Position numbers and translations under genes: made by a program | Source: Variovorax sp. | Lineage (GTDB): Bacteria; Pseudomonadota; Gammaproteobacteria; Burkholderiales; Burkholderiaceae_C | NCBI GenBank assembly: GCA_004210915.1 | Contig: SEGS01000001.1 | Location: 62,001 to 126,000, forward strand | DNA: 64,000 bases | Direction of reading: 5' to 3' | Notes under the pieces: generated by a model | Seen by the model: only the letters and a program-made list of their open reading frames with translations | Told to the model about the DNA's origin: nothing | Database searches by the model: none | Part shown: positions 20,360 through 29,579 of the stretch, piece after piece | How the letters are laid out: each line of letters opens with the position of its first letter | Position numbering within the stretch: position 1 is the stretch's first letter

Positions 20360-20713
20360 TCAGCCGCGCGCCGCGGCATGTCGACGGGCCACTTTGACCC
20401 AGTCCGCCACGTTGTAGAACGCCGCGATGTACTCGGGCCGCCGGTTTTGGTACTTCAGGTAGTAGGCGTGCTCCCACACGTCCAGCCCGAAGACCGGCGT
20501 GTTACCCGAACCTATGCCGGCCATCAACGGGCTGTCCTGGTTGCCCGAGCTCTCGACGGCGAGCTTGCCGTCCTTCGTCGCGCCCAGCCATGCCCAGCCG
20601 CGGCAGAAGCGCGTGAGAGCGGCCATGGTGAAGGCGTCCTTGAAGGCGTCGAAGCCGCCCAGGTCGGCCTCGATGGCTTTTGCCAGATCGCCCGTCGGCA
20701 ATCCACCTCCCGG
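20360..20713 (-). pseudogene. sodA: Superoxide dismutase (Fe/Mn) remnant, N-terminal half missing
   Basis: About 117 residues match the C-terminal half of Fe/Mn superoxide dismutase: [13 protein letters not shown], the metal-binding [18 protein letters not shown] and FYNVADW. The N-terminal helical domain, which supplies two of the four metal ligands (His26 and His73/81 in other enzymes), is absent. Upstream sequence in this frame is Arg-rich and not protein-like. The other reading frame upstream codes for a different protein. A deletion joining two genes out of frame explains this best. The remnant cannot be an active dismutase as drawn. An assembly error is the alternative. Confidence 0.75.
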
Positions 20714-20904
20714 CGGTGCGCGGCCCAGAGCAGGCCGATCGCGTCTTCGGGATGTTCTTCCTCGCTCTGCAGATCGGCGAGGTTCAGGTGGGTCACGACG
20801 AACGCCGCGATGTAGTCGTCGGCGCTGCCGCAACGCGCAGCATCGATGCACTGCCGCATCAACTGGTGCCACGCGGGCAGCCCGATCACCGGAAATGTGT
20901 TCAC
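20714..20904 (-). pseudogene. 5' part of a small gene joined out of frame to the sodA remnant
   Basis: A GTG start at 20904 has AAGGAG eight bases upstream. It reads about 63 sensible residues ([20 protein letters not shown], then [18 protein letters not shown] and [16 protein letters not shown]) before the sequence runs into the sodA frame. The frame stays open to 20524, but that part is only shifted sodA. In other proteobacteria an uncharacterised gene sits just upstream of sodA in the iron-regulated fumC-orfX-sodA operon; this may be its relative, which is an inference. The Fur-box promoter upstream would drive it. Confidence 0.6.
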
Positions 20905-20964
20905 GCCAACGCTCCTTGGGAGAGCCCTTTGCGTCAAACACGGAAATTGCGTACTCAGGCGTTT

Positions 20965-20986
20965 AAATGATAGTCATTCTTATTTG
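20965..20986 (-). promoter_or_regulatory. Fur-box-like operator and promoter ahead of the sodA-ZIP operon
   Basis: On the minus strand it reads CAAATAAGAAT, GAC, TATCATTT. It differs from the copy at 18812-18833 only in the three central bases. The 7-1-7 Fur arms TGATAGT-C-ATTCTTA match 11 of 14 positions. TATCAT would be the -10 element, with transcription starting near 20960, about 56 bases before the GTG start. It lies 90 bases from moaA on the other strand. Confidence 0.65.
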
Positions 20987-21076
20987 TTGCGTCCAATGAG
21001 GGGTTTTACTGAATGTCTTCTTTCGCGGGTACGAAGCCTCCGGGGAGCGATGCGGTAAATTGGCCGCCCCGCACCC

Positions 21077-22216
21077 ATGAACAACACCAAGGTCATCCCC
21101 CTGACGCCGGTCGGCCGCGCCCCTCGCGCGGCCGCCGTGCCGCTGGTCGACGTGCCCGCCACGGGCCTTCTGCTCGACGCGCTCGGCCGGCCGCTGTCGG
21201 ACCTGCGCATCAGCGTGACCGACCGGTGCAACTTCCGCTGCAGCTATTGCATGCCCAAGGATGTGTTCAACAAGGACTATCCGTACCTGCCGCACAGCGC
21301 GTTGCTGAGCTTCGAGGAGATCACGCGTCTCGCCCGGCTCTTCGCGCTGCACGGCGTGCGCAAGGTCCGCCTGACCGGCGGTGAGCCGCTCTTGCGCAAG
21401 AACCTCGAAGCGCTGATCGAACAGCTCGCCGCCCTGCGCACGCCCGATGGCGCGCCGCTCGACCTCACTCTCACGACCAACGGCTCGCTGCTGGCGCGCA
21501 AGGCTGTGGCGCTCAAGGCCGCCGGATTGCAGCGCGTGACCGTCAGCCTCGACGGGCTCGACGACACGGTGTTCCGCGCGATGAACGATGTCGACTTCCC
21601 GGTGGCCGATGTGCTTGCCGGCATCGACGCCGCGCGCGCTGCGGGCCTTGGGCCGATCAAGGTCAACATGGTCGTCAAGCGCGGCACCAACGAGCAGGAA
21701 ATCCTGCCGATGGCGCGCCATTTCCGCGACCACTACGGCGCGGCCGTGGTGCTGCGCTTCATCGAGTACATGGACGTGGGCGCCACCAACGGCTGGCGCA
21801 TGGACGAAGTGATGCCCTCGGCCGAGGTGATCGAACGCATCTCGGCGGTCTTTCCGCTGGTGCCGCTCGAAGCGTCGGCGCCCGGCGAGACCGCTCAGCG
21901 CTGGGCCTATGCGGATGGCGGTGGCGAGGTGGGCGTGATCAGCAGCGTCACGCAGGCCTTCTGCCACGAGTGCAGCCGGGCGCGCCTGTCGACCGAAGGC
22001 CAGCTCTACCTGTGCCTGTTCGCGCACGGCGGCCACGACTTGAAGCCGCTGCTGCGCGGCGACGCCAGCGATGCGCAGATCCTCTCGAGCATTGGCCACA
22101 TATGGCAAGGGCGGGCCGACCGCTACTCCGAATTGCGGGCGCTGCGCGGACCCGACACCGCCGATGCGAGCGCCGCCACGCAGCGCCGCGTCGAGATGAG
22201 CTACATCGGCGGATGA
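21077..22216 (+). CDS. moaA: GTP 3',8-cyclase (molybdenum cofactor step 1)
   Basis: A 379-aa radical SAM enzyme that converts GTP to 3',8-cyclo-7,8-dihydro-GTP, the first intermediate of molybdopterin. The N-terminal iron-sulfur site is Cys51, Cys55 and Cys58 (CNFRCSYC). The second cluster is Cys296, Cys299 and Cys313. The essential C-terminal Gly-Gly is present (SYIGG). An N-terminal extension of about 35 residues precedes the usual core. It starts a rightward moaA-mobA-moeA operon. Confidence 0.96.
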   Translation: MNNTKVIPLTPVGRAPRAAAVPLVDVPATGLLLDALGRPLSDLRISVTDRCNFRCSYCMPKDVFNKDYPYLPHSALLSFEEITRLARLFALHGVRKVRLTGGEPLLRKNLEALIEQLAALRTPDGAPLDLTLTTNGSLLARKAVALKAAGLQRVTVSLDGLDDTVFRAMNDVDFPVADVLAGIDAARAAGLGPIKVNMVVKRGTNEQEILPMARHFRDHYGAAVVLRFIEYMDVGATNGWRMDEVMPSAEVIERISAVFPLVPLEASAPGETAQRWAYADGGGEVGVISSVTQAFCHECSRARLSTEGQLYLCLFAHGGHDLKPLLRGDASDAQILSSIGHIWQGRADRYSELRALRGPDTADASAATQRRVEMSYIGG

Positions 22217-22250
22217 CCATAACCGCCCGTCCTTCGCTGTCCACGACCCC

Positions 22251-22895
22251 ATGACCATGCAGATCCCTACGCAGATTTCCGCCGCCGACATCACCGGCCT
22301 CGTGCTTGCGGGCGGCCGCGGCTCCCGCATGGGCGGCGTCGACAAGGGGCTGCAGAATTTCAACGGCACGCCCCTCGCGATGCACGCCGTGATGCGGCTC
22401 GGCATGCAGGTCGGCGAGGTGCTGATCAACGCCAACCGCAACCTCTCGGCCTACGAGTCTTTCGGCGTGCCGGTGTGGCCCGACGGGCTGGCCGACCATG
22501 CGGGGCCGCTGGCGGGTTTTCTCACCGGGCTCGAGCGCTGCGAAACGCCCTTCTTGCTGACGGTGCCGTGCGATTCACCGCTGTTCCCGCTCGACCTGGC
22601 CGCGCGGCTGGCCGATGCGATGACCGCGCAGGACGCTGAGATTGCGATCGCAAGCGCGCCCGAAGTGCAAGCCGACGGCCAGACCGCGCTGCGGCCGCAG
22701 CCGGTGTTCTGTCTGTTGCGCGCGACGCTGCTCGAAAGCCTGGTCCGCTTCACGCAAGGCGGCGGCCGCAAGATCGACGCGTGGACCGCAGAGCACCGCA
22801 CCGTTCACGTGGCCTTCGATGGGCCGGCTGACCCGCCCGACGCGTTCGCCAACGCCAACACCCTCGCCGAGTTGCACGCGCTGGAACAGCGATGA
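22251..22895 (+). CDS. mobA: Molybdenum cofactor guanylyltransferase
   Basis: A 214-aa nucleotidyltransferase that attaches GMP to molybdopterin, making the guanine dinucleotide form used by DMSO-reductase-type enzymes. The GTP-binding signature [18 protein letters not shown] is at about residues 16-33, with the [14 protein letters not shown] and VPCDSPLFP segments downstream. It overlaps moeA by four bases (ATGA). It lies 34 bases after moaA. Confidence 0.95.
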   Translation: MTMQIPTQISAADITGLVLAGGRGSRMGGVDKGLQNFNGTPLAMHAVMRLGMQVGEVLINANRNLSAYESFGVPVWPDGLADHAGPLAGFLTGLERCETPFLLTVPCDSPLFPLDLAARLADAMTAQDAEIAIASAPEVQADGQTALRPQPVFCLLRATLLESLVRFTQGGGRKIDAWTAEHRTVHVAFDGPADPPDAFANANTLAELHALEQR

Positions 22896-24220
22896 GCCGC
22901 ATCGCCGAGATCGCCGCCGCGCTCGCCGGCTACGACCCCCAGGCGCTGACGGTCGACGGCGTGCAGGCCTTTGTCGCCGAATTGGCGGCATCGGCCGTCG
23001 TGACGCAAACCGAAGAGGTCGCCCTTCGCGATGCACTCGGGCGCGTGCTCGCCCAGGACATCGTCTCGCCCGTGAACGTGCCGCCGCACGACAACTCGGC
23101 GATGGACGGCTTTGCCTTCGATGGCGCGCTGCTCGACGCAGAGGCGCCCACGGATGCCACGGTCCGCCTGCGCATCGTCGGCACCGCGCTGGCTGGTGCC
23201 GCATGGCGCGGCACCACGGCGCCCGGCGATACCGTGAAGATCATGACCGGCGCCGTCATGCCGTCGGGCTTCGACACCGTGGTTCCTCAGGAGTTTTGCG
23301 AGGTCGATGGCGGCCAAGTGCGCTTTCCAATGAAGGCGCTGCGCCGCGGCGACAACCGCCGCTTCGCCGGCGAGGATCTGAAACAGGGCGAGCCTGCGCT
23401 GCACCGCGGCGAGCGTCTGTCACCCGCCGCGCTCGGCCTTATCGCCAGCCTTGGGCAGCCCACGGTGCCCGTCCTGCGGCGCCTGCGCGTCGCCTATTTC
23501 TCGACCGGCGACGAGATCCTGAGCCTGGGCGATGCGCCGCGTGAAGGCGCGGTCTACGACAGCAACCGCTACACGGTGTTCGGCTTGCTCCACCGACTCG
23601 GCTGCGAGGTGATCGACCTCGGGCTCGTGCGCGACGACCCCGACGCGCTCGGCGCCACGCTGCGCCGCGCCGCCAGCGAGGCCGACGCCATCATCACGAG
23701 CGGCGGCGTCAGCGTCGGCGAGGCCGACCACACGCGCGCCGTGATGCAGGCGCTCGGCGACATGGCGTTCTGGCGCATCGCAATGCGCCCGGGCCGGCCG
23801 ATGGCGGTCGGCCTGATTCCGCGCGAGCCGTTGCCGGCCGATGGCGCCACCGCCGGCAACGCCCTCCTCTTCGGCTTGCCGGGCAATCCGGTCGCCGTCA
23901 TGGTGACCTTCCTCGCCTTCGTGCGCCCCGCCCTGCTGCAGATGATGGGCTGCCACGCCCGCGCTGCGGCGCCGCCGCCGTTGCTTCGCGCGCGCAGCGC
24001 CGGCCCGATCCGAAAGAAACCCGGTCGCACCGAGTACCAGCGCGGCTTTGTGCAAGCGATGCCCGGCGCGCTGCCCGAAGTCCGCATCGCGGGCAACCAG
24101 GGCTCGGGCGTGCTCAGTTCGATGGTCGAAGCCAACGGCCTCGTGGTGCTGCATCACGCCCAGGGCAACATCGCGGCGGGCGACGAAGTGGATGTGATGC
24201 TGTTCGACGGCGTGATCTAG
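22892..24220 (+). CDS. moeA: Molybdopterin molybdenumtransferase
   Basis: A 442-aa enzyme that inserts molybdate into adenylylated molybdopterin. Recognisable parts are the N-terminal [11 protein letters not shown], the [17 protein letters not shown] motif, and the MoaB/Mog-like domain with [18 protein letters not shown] and [14 protein letters not shown]. It is followed by the [10 protein letters not shown] and [12 protein letters not shown] segments of the C-terminal part. It is the last gene of the cofactor operon. The following rnhA gene converges on it. Confidence 0.95.
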   Translation: MSRIAEIAAALAGYDPQALTVDGVQAFVAELAASAVVTQTEEVALRDALGRVLAQDIVSPVNVPPHDNSAMDGFAFDGALLDAEAPTDATVRLRIVGTALAGAAWRGTTAPGDTVKIMTGAVMPSGFDTVVPQEFCEVDGGQVRFPMKALRRGDNRRFAGEDLKQGEPALHRGERLSPAALGLIASLGQPTVPVLRRLRVAYFSTGDEILSLGDAPREGAVYDSNRYTVFGLLHRLGCEVIDLGLVRDDPDALGATLRRAASEADAIITSGGVSVGEADHTRAVMQALGDMAFWRIAMRPGRPMAVGLIPREPLPADGATAGNALLFGLPGNPVAVMVTFLAFVRPALLQMMGCHARAAAPPPLLRARSAGPIRKKPGRTEYQRGFVQAMPGALPEVRIAGNQGSGVLSSMVEANGLVVLHHAQGNIAAGDEVDVMLFDGVI

Positions 24221-24244
24221 CGCAGAATTCGGCGCGCGCCCCGG

Positions 24245-24694
24245 CTACAGCCGGCCGAGTGCGCGTTCCACGCCCTTGTTGGCCAGCATGTCGGCGCGTT
24301 CGTTCCCGGGGTCGCCCGAGTGGCCCCGGACCCAGCGCCACTCGATGATGTGGCCGCCCTCCTGCACCAACTTGTCAAGCTGCTTCCAGAGCTCGACGTT
24401 CTTTACAGGCTGCCTGGCGGCCGTCATCCAGCCCTTCGCTTTCCAGCCCTTGATCCATTCCGTGATGCCCTGGCGCACATACTGGCTGTCGAGGTAGAGC
24501 ACGACCTTGCAGGGGCGCTTGAGTGCGGCGAGCCCTTCGATCACAGCCTGCAACTCCATCCGGTTGTTGGTGGTTCCCAGTTCACCGCCGAACAGTTCTT
24601 TCTCGGTGGTGCCCGACTTGAGCCAGGCGCCCCATCCTCCGGGCCCCGGGTTGCCCTTGCAGGCGCCGTCGGTGTAGATCGTGACTTCGTTCAA
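24245..24694 (-). CDS. rnhA: Ribonuclease HI
   Basis: A 149-aa enzyme that cuts the RNA strand of RNA-DNA hybrids. The catalytic carboxylates are Asp9 ([14 protein letters not shown]), Glu47 (NNRMELQA), Asp69 (YLDSQYV) and Asp135 (NERADMLA), with His125 in the flexible loop (RGHSGDPG). The start is TTG 24694: it has AAGGAAGG upstream and overlaps the methyltransferase stop as TTGA. The two genes are therefore coupled. Confidence 0.95.
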   Translation of the reverse strand: MNEVTIYTDGACKGNPGPGGWGAWLKSGTTEKELFGGELGTTNNRMELQAVIEGLAALKRPCKVVLYLDSQYVRQGITEWIKGWKAKGWMTAARQPVKNVELWKQLDKLVQEGGHIIEWRWVRGHSGDPGNERADMLANKGVERALGRL

Positions 24695-25470
24695 TTGCTT
24701 CCTTCCTTGTTTTCCAGGCGGACGCCGACATTGCCGGCGATCGGCACCGGCGCACTGGTGCGTGATGCGGCGCGTCGCCACTCGGCGCTGAGCAGGCGCA
24801 TGCCGCGCACGCGCTTGACGGCCACCACGAAATAGACCGCGCCGAAGATGGGCCACCAGCGCTCGCCGGCCGCGTCCATCCATCGGAAGCGCTCAAGCCA
24901 TCCTTCGCTGCGTACCGACGGCCGGTACATGCCGAAGCTGCCCGACTCGACCTCGAAGCTCAAGAGCCGCAGCCAGTCGCGCAAGCGCCAGTAGCCGATG
25001 AATTCGCCCGATTCCGGCAGGTAAAGGTCGCCGAAGCCGAAACGCCGGTACAGATGGGCGCGGCGCTGCCGCATGCCCCAGAGGCTGGCCGGGTTGAACC
25101 CGCTGATGACGGCTTTGCCTTCGGGCACCAGCACGCGCTCGACCTCGCGCAGCGTGGCGTGCGGATCGGGGCTCAGTTCCAGCGCATGCGGCAGCACGAC
25201 CAGATCGAGGCTGTTGGCCGCGAACGGCAGCGCAGCGAAATCGGTGATCAGTGCGGCGCGTGGCGCGTCTGCGGAATCGGCCATCGCGAGCCACCGGCGC
25301 GGCATCCGGTTGCTGCGCAGGCCGTCGACTTCCGCCACACCGAGCTGGAGCGCGTGGTAGCCAAAAACGTCGGCCACCGCCTGATCGAACTGGGCCTGCT
25401 CCCACGCCAGCAGGTAGCGGCCGGGCGGGGTCTGGAACCAATCCTGCAAACCTATAATTTGACCGCTCAT
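24691..25470 (-). CDS. Class I SAM-dependent methyltransferase
   Basis: A 259-aa protein of the family often found between gloB and rnhA in proteobacteria. The N-terminal signature is [20 protein letters not shown]. The methyltransferase core has [18 protein letters not shown], then [20 protein letters not shown] and FNPASLWG. The glycine-rich SAM loop is less obvious than usual. The substrate is unknown. Its ATG (25468-25470) overlaps the gloB ATG (25469-25471) on the other strand. Confidence 0.87.
   Translation of the reverse strand: MSGQIIGLQDWFQTPPGRYLLAWEQAQFDQAVADVFGYHALQLGVAEVDGLRSNRMPRRWLAMADSADAPRAALITDFAALPFAANSLDLVVLPHALELSPDPHATLREVERVLVPEGKAVISGFNPASLWGMRQRRAHLYRRFGFGDLYLPESGEFIGYWRLRDWLRLLSFEVESGSFGMYRPSVRSEGWLERFRWMDAAGERWWPIFGAVYFVVAVKRVRGMRLLSAEWRRAASRTSAPVPIAGNVGVRLENKEGSN
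25453..25458 (+). promoter_or_regulatory. Consensus -10 element for gloB, probable near-leaderless message
   Basis: TATAAT lies at 25453-25458, ten bases before the gloB ATG at 25469. Transcription would start about at 25465, giving a leader of only a few bases. No good -35 hexamer is evident. The element lies inside the first codons of the divergent methyltransferase gene. Confidence 0.55.
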
Positions 25471-26251
25471 GACCCTTGTTCCGCTGCCCGCCTTCGCCGA
25501 CAACTACATCTGGATGTTGCACGATGGAACGCACGCGATCGTGGTGGACCCGGGCGACGCGCAACCGGTCTTCGATGCACTGGCGCGCGAGGCGCTGCAA
25601 CTGGCCGCGATTCTAGTCACGCACCACCACCCCGATCACACGGGCGGGGTGGCGGCGCTGCATGCCGCCACCGGCGCCACGGTGTTCGGCCCGGCGCGCG
25701 AGCGCATTCCCGAGCCCTTCACGCCGCTTGCGCAAGGCGACGTCGCCGATGCGCTGGGGCTGCGCTTCGAAGTCATCGACATCCCGGGGCATACCGCCGG
25801 CCACATTGCCTTCTTCCTGCCTGCAGGCGCATCGACCGGCGCGCCCCTGCTTTTTTGCGGCGACACGCTGTTCTCCGGCGGCTGCGGCCGGCTGTTCGAA
25901 GGCACCCCTGCACAGATGCTGGCCTCGCTCGATGCGCTGGCCGCGCTGCCCGACGATGCCCGCGTCTGCTGCGGTCACGAATACACACTTGCTAACCTGC
26001 GTTTCGCGCTGGCGGTGGAACCGGACAATGTGGAACTGACTCCTTACATCGCGCAGTGCGAGGCATTGCGCGCGCGCGGGCAGCCCACACTGCCTTCGTC
26101 GCTGGCGACCGAACGCCGCATCAACCCTTTTCTTCGCAGCCGCGAAGCCACTGTCCTTCGAGCGGTGTGCGCGCACGCCGGGCTTCCTGCCGATGCACAG
26201 GAGCCTGACGTGTTTGCCGCGCTGCGCCAATGGAAAAACGACTTTCGATGA
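25469..26251 (+). CDS. gloB: Hydroxyacylglutathione hydrolase (glyoxalase II)
   Basis: A 260-aa metallo-beta-lactamase-fold enzyme that hydrolyses S-lactoylglutathione to lactate and glutathione, completing methylglyoxal detoxification. The metal-binding motif THHHPDHTGG is at 51-60 (His52, His54, Asp56, His57), with GHTAGH, FCGDTLFSGGCGRLFEG and CGHEYTLANLRFA downstream. The N-terminus [15 protein letters not shown] fits the family exactly, which supports this start. The stop overlaps the mltD start (ATGA). Confidence 0.96.
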   Translation: MTLVPLPAFADNYIWMLHDGTHAIVVDPGDAQPVFDALAREALQLAAILVTHHHPDHTGGVAALHAATGATVFGPARERIPEPFTPLAQGDVADALGLRFEVIDIPGHTAGHIAFFLPAGASTGAPLLFCGDTLFSGGCGRLFEGTPAQMLASLDALAALPDDARVCCGHEYTLANLRFALAVEPDNVELTPYIAQCEALRARGQPTLPSSLATERRINPFLRSREATVLRAVCAHAGLPADAQEPDVFAALRQWKNDFR

Positions 26252-27846
26252 AATCAATTCTTGCCGCCTGCCTTGCAGGCACGCTGTTCCTCGCAGGCTG
26301 CGCGAGCACGACCAGCACCCCGTCCGCCGACGGGACATCGCTCGCCTCAAACACCACGCCCGGCGGAACCGCGGGGGCGCCGCCGCGTGGCACCGCCGCG
26401 CCGGTGTACCCGGGCGGCCCGCTGTCGCCGATCACCGCGGGCGATGCGCGCTCGCAGGGTGTGATCCAGACGGCACCGCCGGCCGACATGTGGGACCGCA
26501 TCCGCCGCGGCTTCAAAATGCCCGACCTCGAAGGCGACTTGGTGCGCGACCGCGAGCAGTGGTACGCCACGCGGCCCGACTACATCCAGCGCATGACCGA
26601 GCGCTCGAACAAGTACATCTTCCACATCGTCGAAGAACTCGAGCGGCGCAACATGCCGACCGAGTTGGCACTGCTGCCCTACATCGAAAGCGCGTTCAAT
26701 CCGCAGGCTGTGTCGAGCGCCCGCGCCGCAGGCATGTGGCAGTTCATGCCGGCCACCGGCACCTACTTCGACCTCAAGCAGAACGTGTTCCGCGATGACC
26801 GGCGCGACGTGATCGCCTCCACCCGCGCCGCACTCGATTACCTCCAGAAGCTTCACGGCATGTTTGGCGACTGGCACCTGGCGCTGGCAGCCTACAACTG
26901 GGGCGAAGGCAGCGTCGGCCGGGCGATCGCCAAGAACAAGCGCGCCGGCCTGCCGACGGCGTACACAGACCTCTCCATGCCAGCCGAGACGCGGCTGTAC
27001 GTGCCCAAGCTGCAGGCCGTGAAGAACATCGTGGCGAACCCGCAGGTCTTCAACGCCGAGCTGCCGCTGATCGCCAACCACCCTTACTTCCAGACCGTCA
27101 CGCTGACGCGCGACCTCGACGTGGCCCTGGCCGCCAAGCTCGCCGACGTGCGCATCGAAGACTTCCGCGCCCTCAACCCCGCGGCGCACAAGCCGGTCTT
27201 GCTGGCCGCCGGCACGCCGCAGATCCTGCTGCCTTGGGACAACGCGGCCGTGTTCCAACGCAACTTCGATGCGTACACGCAAGGCCAGTACGCGAGCTGG
27301 ACCGCCTGGACCGTGCCGAACACGATGACCGTGGCCGACGCGGCCCAGCGTTCGGGCATGAGCGAAGCCGACCTGCGCGCCATCAACAACGTGCCGCCGC
27401 GCATGCTGATCAAGGCCGGCTCGACGCTGATCGTGCCGCGCGGTGCACGCGTGCAGGAGGACGTGGTTGCGCTGGTGGCCGACACCGGGCATCTGAGCTT
27501 CCAGCCCGAGATCGTGACCCGCCGTACCACCGTCAAGGCCGGTCGCCGTGACAGCGTCGCCGCCATCGCCAACCGCTACCGGGTCAGCGCGGCCAACGTG
27601 GCGGAGTGGAACGACGTGAAAGTCGGCCATACCTTTGCGCGAGGCGCCAGCGTGGTGATGTTCCTGCCCGTGCGGGCCGCGCGTGCGGCCAGCGTCGGCA
27701 GTGGCGCTCAGCGCAGCAGCGTGGTGAAGGCCAAGCGCGGCGGCGGCGTGGTGCGCGTCAGCGCGGGGAAATCAGCGTCCAAGAGCAAGGCGAGTGCCGT
27801 GACTCGCGCGCCCCGCGGCGGCACACCGGCCAAGAAAAAGCGCTGA
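26248..27846 (+). CDS. mltD: Membrane-bound lytic murein transglycosylase D with LysM domains
   Basis: A 532-aa outer-membrane lipoprotein that cleaves peptidoglycan glycan strands. The lipobox is LAGC with Cys18. The SLT domain (about 115-290) has the catalytic Glu147 in YIESAFNPQA and GMWQFMPATG, with LAAYNWGEGSVGRAI further on. Two LysM-like regions follow, around residues 345-400 (WTVPNTMTVADAAQRSGMSE) and 425-480 (RDSVAAIANRYRVSAANVAEW). The tail is a basic Lys/Arg/Ser region. ATG 26248 overlaps the gloB stop; ATG 26230 is an alternative. Confidence 0.93.
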   Translation: MKSILAACLAGTLFLAGCASTTSTPSADGTSLASNTTPGGTAGAPPRGTAAPVYPGGPLSPITAGDARSQGVIQTAPPADMWDRIRRGFKMPDLEGDLVRDREQWYATRPDYIQRMTERSNKYIFHIVEELERRNMPTELALLPYIESAFNPQAVSSARAAGMWQFMPATGTYFDLKQNVFRDDRRDVIASTRAALDYLQKLHGMFGDWHLALAAYNWGEGSVGRAIAKNKRAGLPTAYTDLSMPAETRLYVPKLQAVKNIVANPQVFNAELPLIANHPYFQTVTLTRDLDVALAAKLADVRIEDFRALNPAAHKPVLLAAGTPQILLPWDNAAVFQRNFDAYTQGQYASWTAWTVPNTMTVADAAQRSGMSEADLRAINNVPPRMLIKAGSTLIVPRGARVQEDVVALVADTGHLSFQPEIVTRRTTVKAGRRDSVAAIANRYRVSAANVAEWNDVKVGHTFARGASVVMFLPVRAARAASVGSGAQRSSVVKAKRGGGVVRVSAGKSASKSKASAVTRAPRGGTPAKKKR

Positions 27847-27862
27847 GCGCGTTCGGCGTCTT

Positions 27863-28702
27863 TCAGAGTCGTTCTGTCTCGCCGCTGCGCGGCTGCCATT
27901 TCATCAGCCGCCGCTCGACCACACCCACGAGCGCATCGAGCAACAGAGCGAATGTCGTTAATACCACGATGCCCGCGAATACGGTGTTGACGTCGAAGGT
28001 TCCTTCGGCCTGCAGGATGAGGTAGCCGACGCCGCGTGCCGACCCCAAGTACTCGCCCACGACCGCGCCGACGAACGCGAGTCCAACCGATGTGTGCAAG
28101 CTTGAGAAAACCCAGCTGGTGGCGCTGGGCAGGTACACCGTGCGCAGCAGTTGCCGCTGGTTGGCGCCCAGCATCTTCGCGTTGGCCAGTACCACCGGGC
28201 TGACTTCACGCACGCCCTGGTAGACGTTGAAGAAAACGATGAAGAACACCAGCGTCACGGCGAGCGCCACCTTGCTCCAGATGCCCAGGCCGAACCACAG
28301 CGCAAAGATCGGCGCCAGGATCACGCGCGGCATCGAGTTCGCGGCCTTGATGAAGGGATCGAGGATCAGGCTCGCGGTGGGCGCCAGTGCCAGCCACAGG
28401 CCGCAGACCAGGCCCATCACCGTGCCGATGCCGAAGGCCAGCACCGTTTCGAGCAAGGTCGTGCCCAGATGGCGGTAGATGTCGGCGTTGCCCTTGAGCC
28501 CTTCGGGAAAGAGCGGATTCGGCGGCACCGCGACCGGCATGAACCAGCTCCAGATGCGCCCGGCCACCTGGATCGGCTCGCCCACGAAAAACGCGAACTG
28601 CTGGTTGCGCGAGGCCAGATGCCAGGCGATCAGGAAGAAGATCAACAGCGCCAGCTGCCAATAGCGCGCGTTCTGTGGATGGGGCCGGAAGGTCATCTTC
28701 AC
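27863..28702 (-). CDS. ABC transporter permease (nitrate/taurine/sulfonate type)
   Basis: A 279-aa inner-membrane permease with about six helices. The cytoplasmic coupling loop is visible as VLANAKMLGANQRQLLRTVYLPSA, next to GLAFVGAVVGEYLGSARGVGYLI. This layout is typical of SsuC/TauC-like BPD permeases. It overlaps the ATPase gene by four bases and is the last gene of the binding protein-ATPase-permease operon. It is convergent with mltD. Confidence 0.9.
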   Translation of the reverse strand: MKMTFRPHPQNARYWQLALLIFFLIAWHLASRNQQFAFFVGEPIQVAGRIWSWFMPVAVPPNPLFPEGLKGNADIYRHLGTTLLETVLAFGIGTVMGLVCGLWLALAPTASLILDPFIKAANSMPRVILAPIFALWFGLGIWSKVALAVTLVFFIVFFNVYQGVREVSPVVLANAKMLGANQRQLLRTVYLPSATSWVFSSLHTSVGLAFVGAVVGEYLGSARGVGYLILQAEGTFDVNTVFAGIVVLTTFALLLDALVGVVERRLMKWQPRSGETERL

Positions 28703-29514
28703 GCCACCTTCTTCAACTGCTGCGCATAGCCCTTGAGCACCTCGTCGCGCAGCACCTGCCAGATCTGCGTGTGCAGCTCGACGAAGCGCGGGTGCGTGCG
28801 GACCTCGGCCACGTCACGGGGACGCGCCAGGTCGATCTCGAATTCACCGATGGGATGTGTCGCCGGCCCGGCCGAGAGCACGATGACGCGGTCGCTCATC
28901 GCGATGGCCTCATCAAGATCGTGCGTGATGAAGAGCACCGCTTTCTTCTTTGCGGCCCACAGATCGAGTACCTCGTTCTCCATGAGCTGGCGCGTCTGCA
29001 CATCGAGCGCGCTGAAAGGCTCGTCCATCAGGATGATGTCGGGGTCGAGCGCCAGCGTCTGCGCCAGTGCCACGCGCTTGCGCATGCCGCCCGACAACTG
29101 GTGCGGATAGCGGTCGCCGAAGCCTGCCAGGCCCACACGCGTCAACCAGGCTTCGCCCTGCGCGCGCGCCTCGGCATCGGGCACGCCGCGGTACTGAAGG
29201 CCCACCATGACATTGCCAATCGCACTGCGCCACGGCATCAGCGCCTCGCTCTGGAACATGTAGCCGGCGCGCGTGTTGACGCCGGTGAGCGGCTGCCCGA
29301 ACACCTTGACACTGCCGGACGAGGGTGCGAGCAAGCCTGCCCCGACGTTGAGCAGGGTCGACTTGCCGCAGCCCGTGGGCCCCACCACCGACACGAACTC
29401 GCCCGCGCCGACCCGCACCGTGGTGTCGGCCACCGCGGTGTAGCGCTGGCCGGGATCGTCCTTCGACACGAAGGTGCAATGGATGGAGAGGAGTTCGAGG
29501 GCGTGATCGGACAT
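28699..29514 (-). CDS. ABC transporter ATP-binding protein (nitrate/taurine/sulfonate type)
   Basis: A 271-aa ATPase that energises the adjacent permease. It has Walker [13 protein letters not shown], the signature LSGGMRKRVALAQ, Walker B DIILMDEPFSALD and the switch His in FITHDLDEAI. I chose the start at 29514 (MSDHALELLS); a start at 29541 would read through the terminator hairpin. The gene is separated from the binding-protein gene by that hairpin. Confidence 0.92.
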   Translation of the reverse strand: MSDHALELLSIHCTFVSKDDPGQRYTAVADTTVRVGAGEFVSVVGPTGCGKSTLLNVGAGLLAPSSGSVKVFGQPLTGVNTRAGYMFQSEALMPWRSAIGNVMVGLQYRGVPDAEARAQGEAWLTRVGLAGFGDRYPHQLSGGMRKRVALAQTLALDPDIILMDEPFSALDVQTRQLMENEVLDLWAAKKKAVLFITHDLDEAIAMSDRVIVLSAGPATHPIGEFEIDLARPRDVAEVRTHPRFVELHTQIWQVLRDEVLKGYAQQLKKVA

Positions 29515-29542
29515 GACGTCAGGCAGCGAGCGACATGCCAAG

Positions 29543-29565
29543 AAAAACCCGGCCGAAGCCGGGTT
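29543..29565 (-). terminator. Intrinsic terminator or attenuator between binding protein and ATPase genes
   Basis: On the minus strand AACCCGGC and GCCGGGTT form a perfect 8-bp stem around a TTCG tetraloop, followed by TTTTT into TCTT. It lies just after the binding-protein stop. It would end most transcripts there and let a fraction read into the ATPase and permease genes. Confidence 0.8.
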
Positions 29566-29579
29566 GCAGCGCGCGCGGC

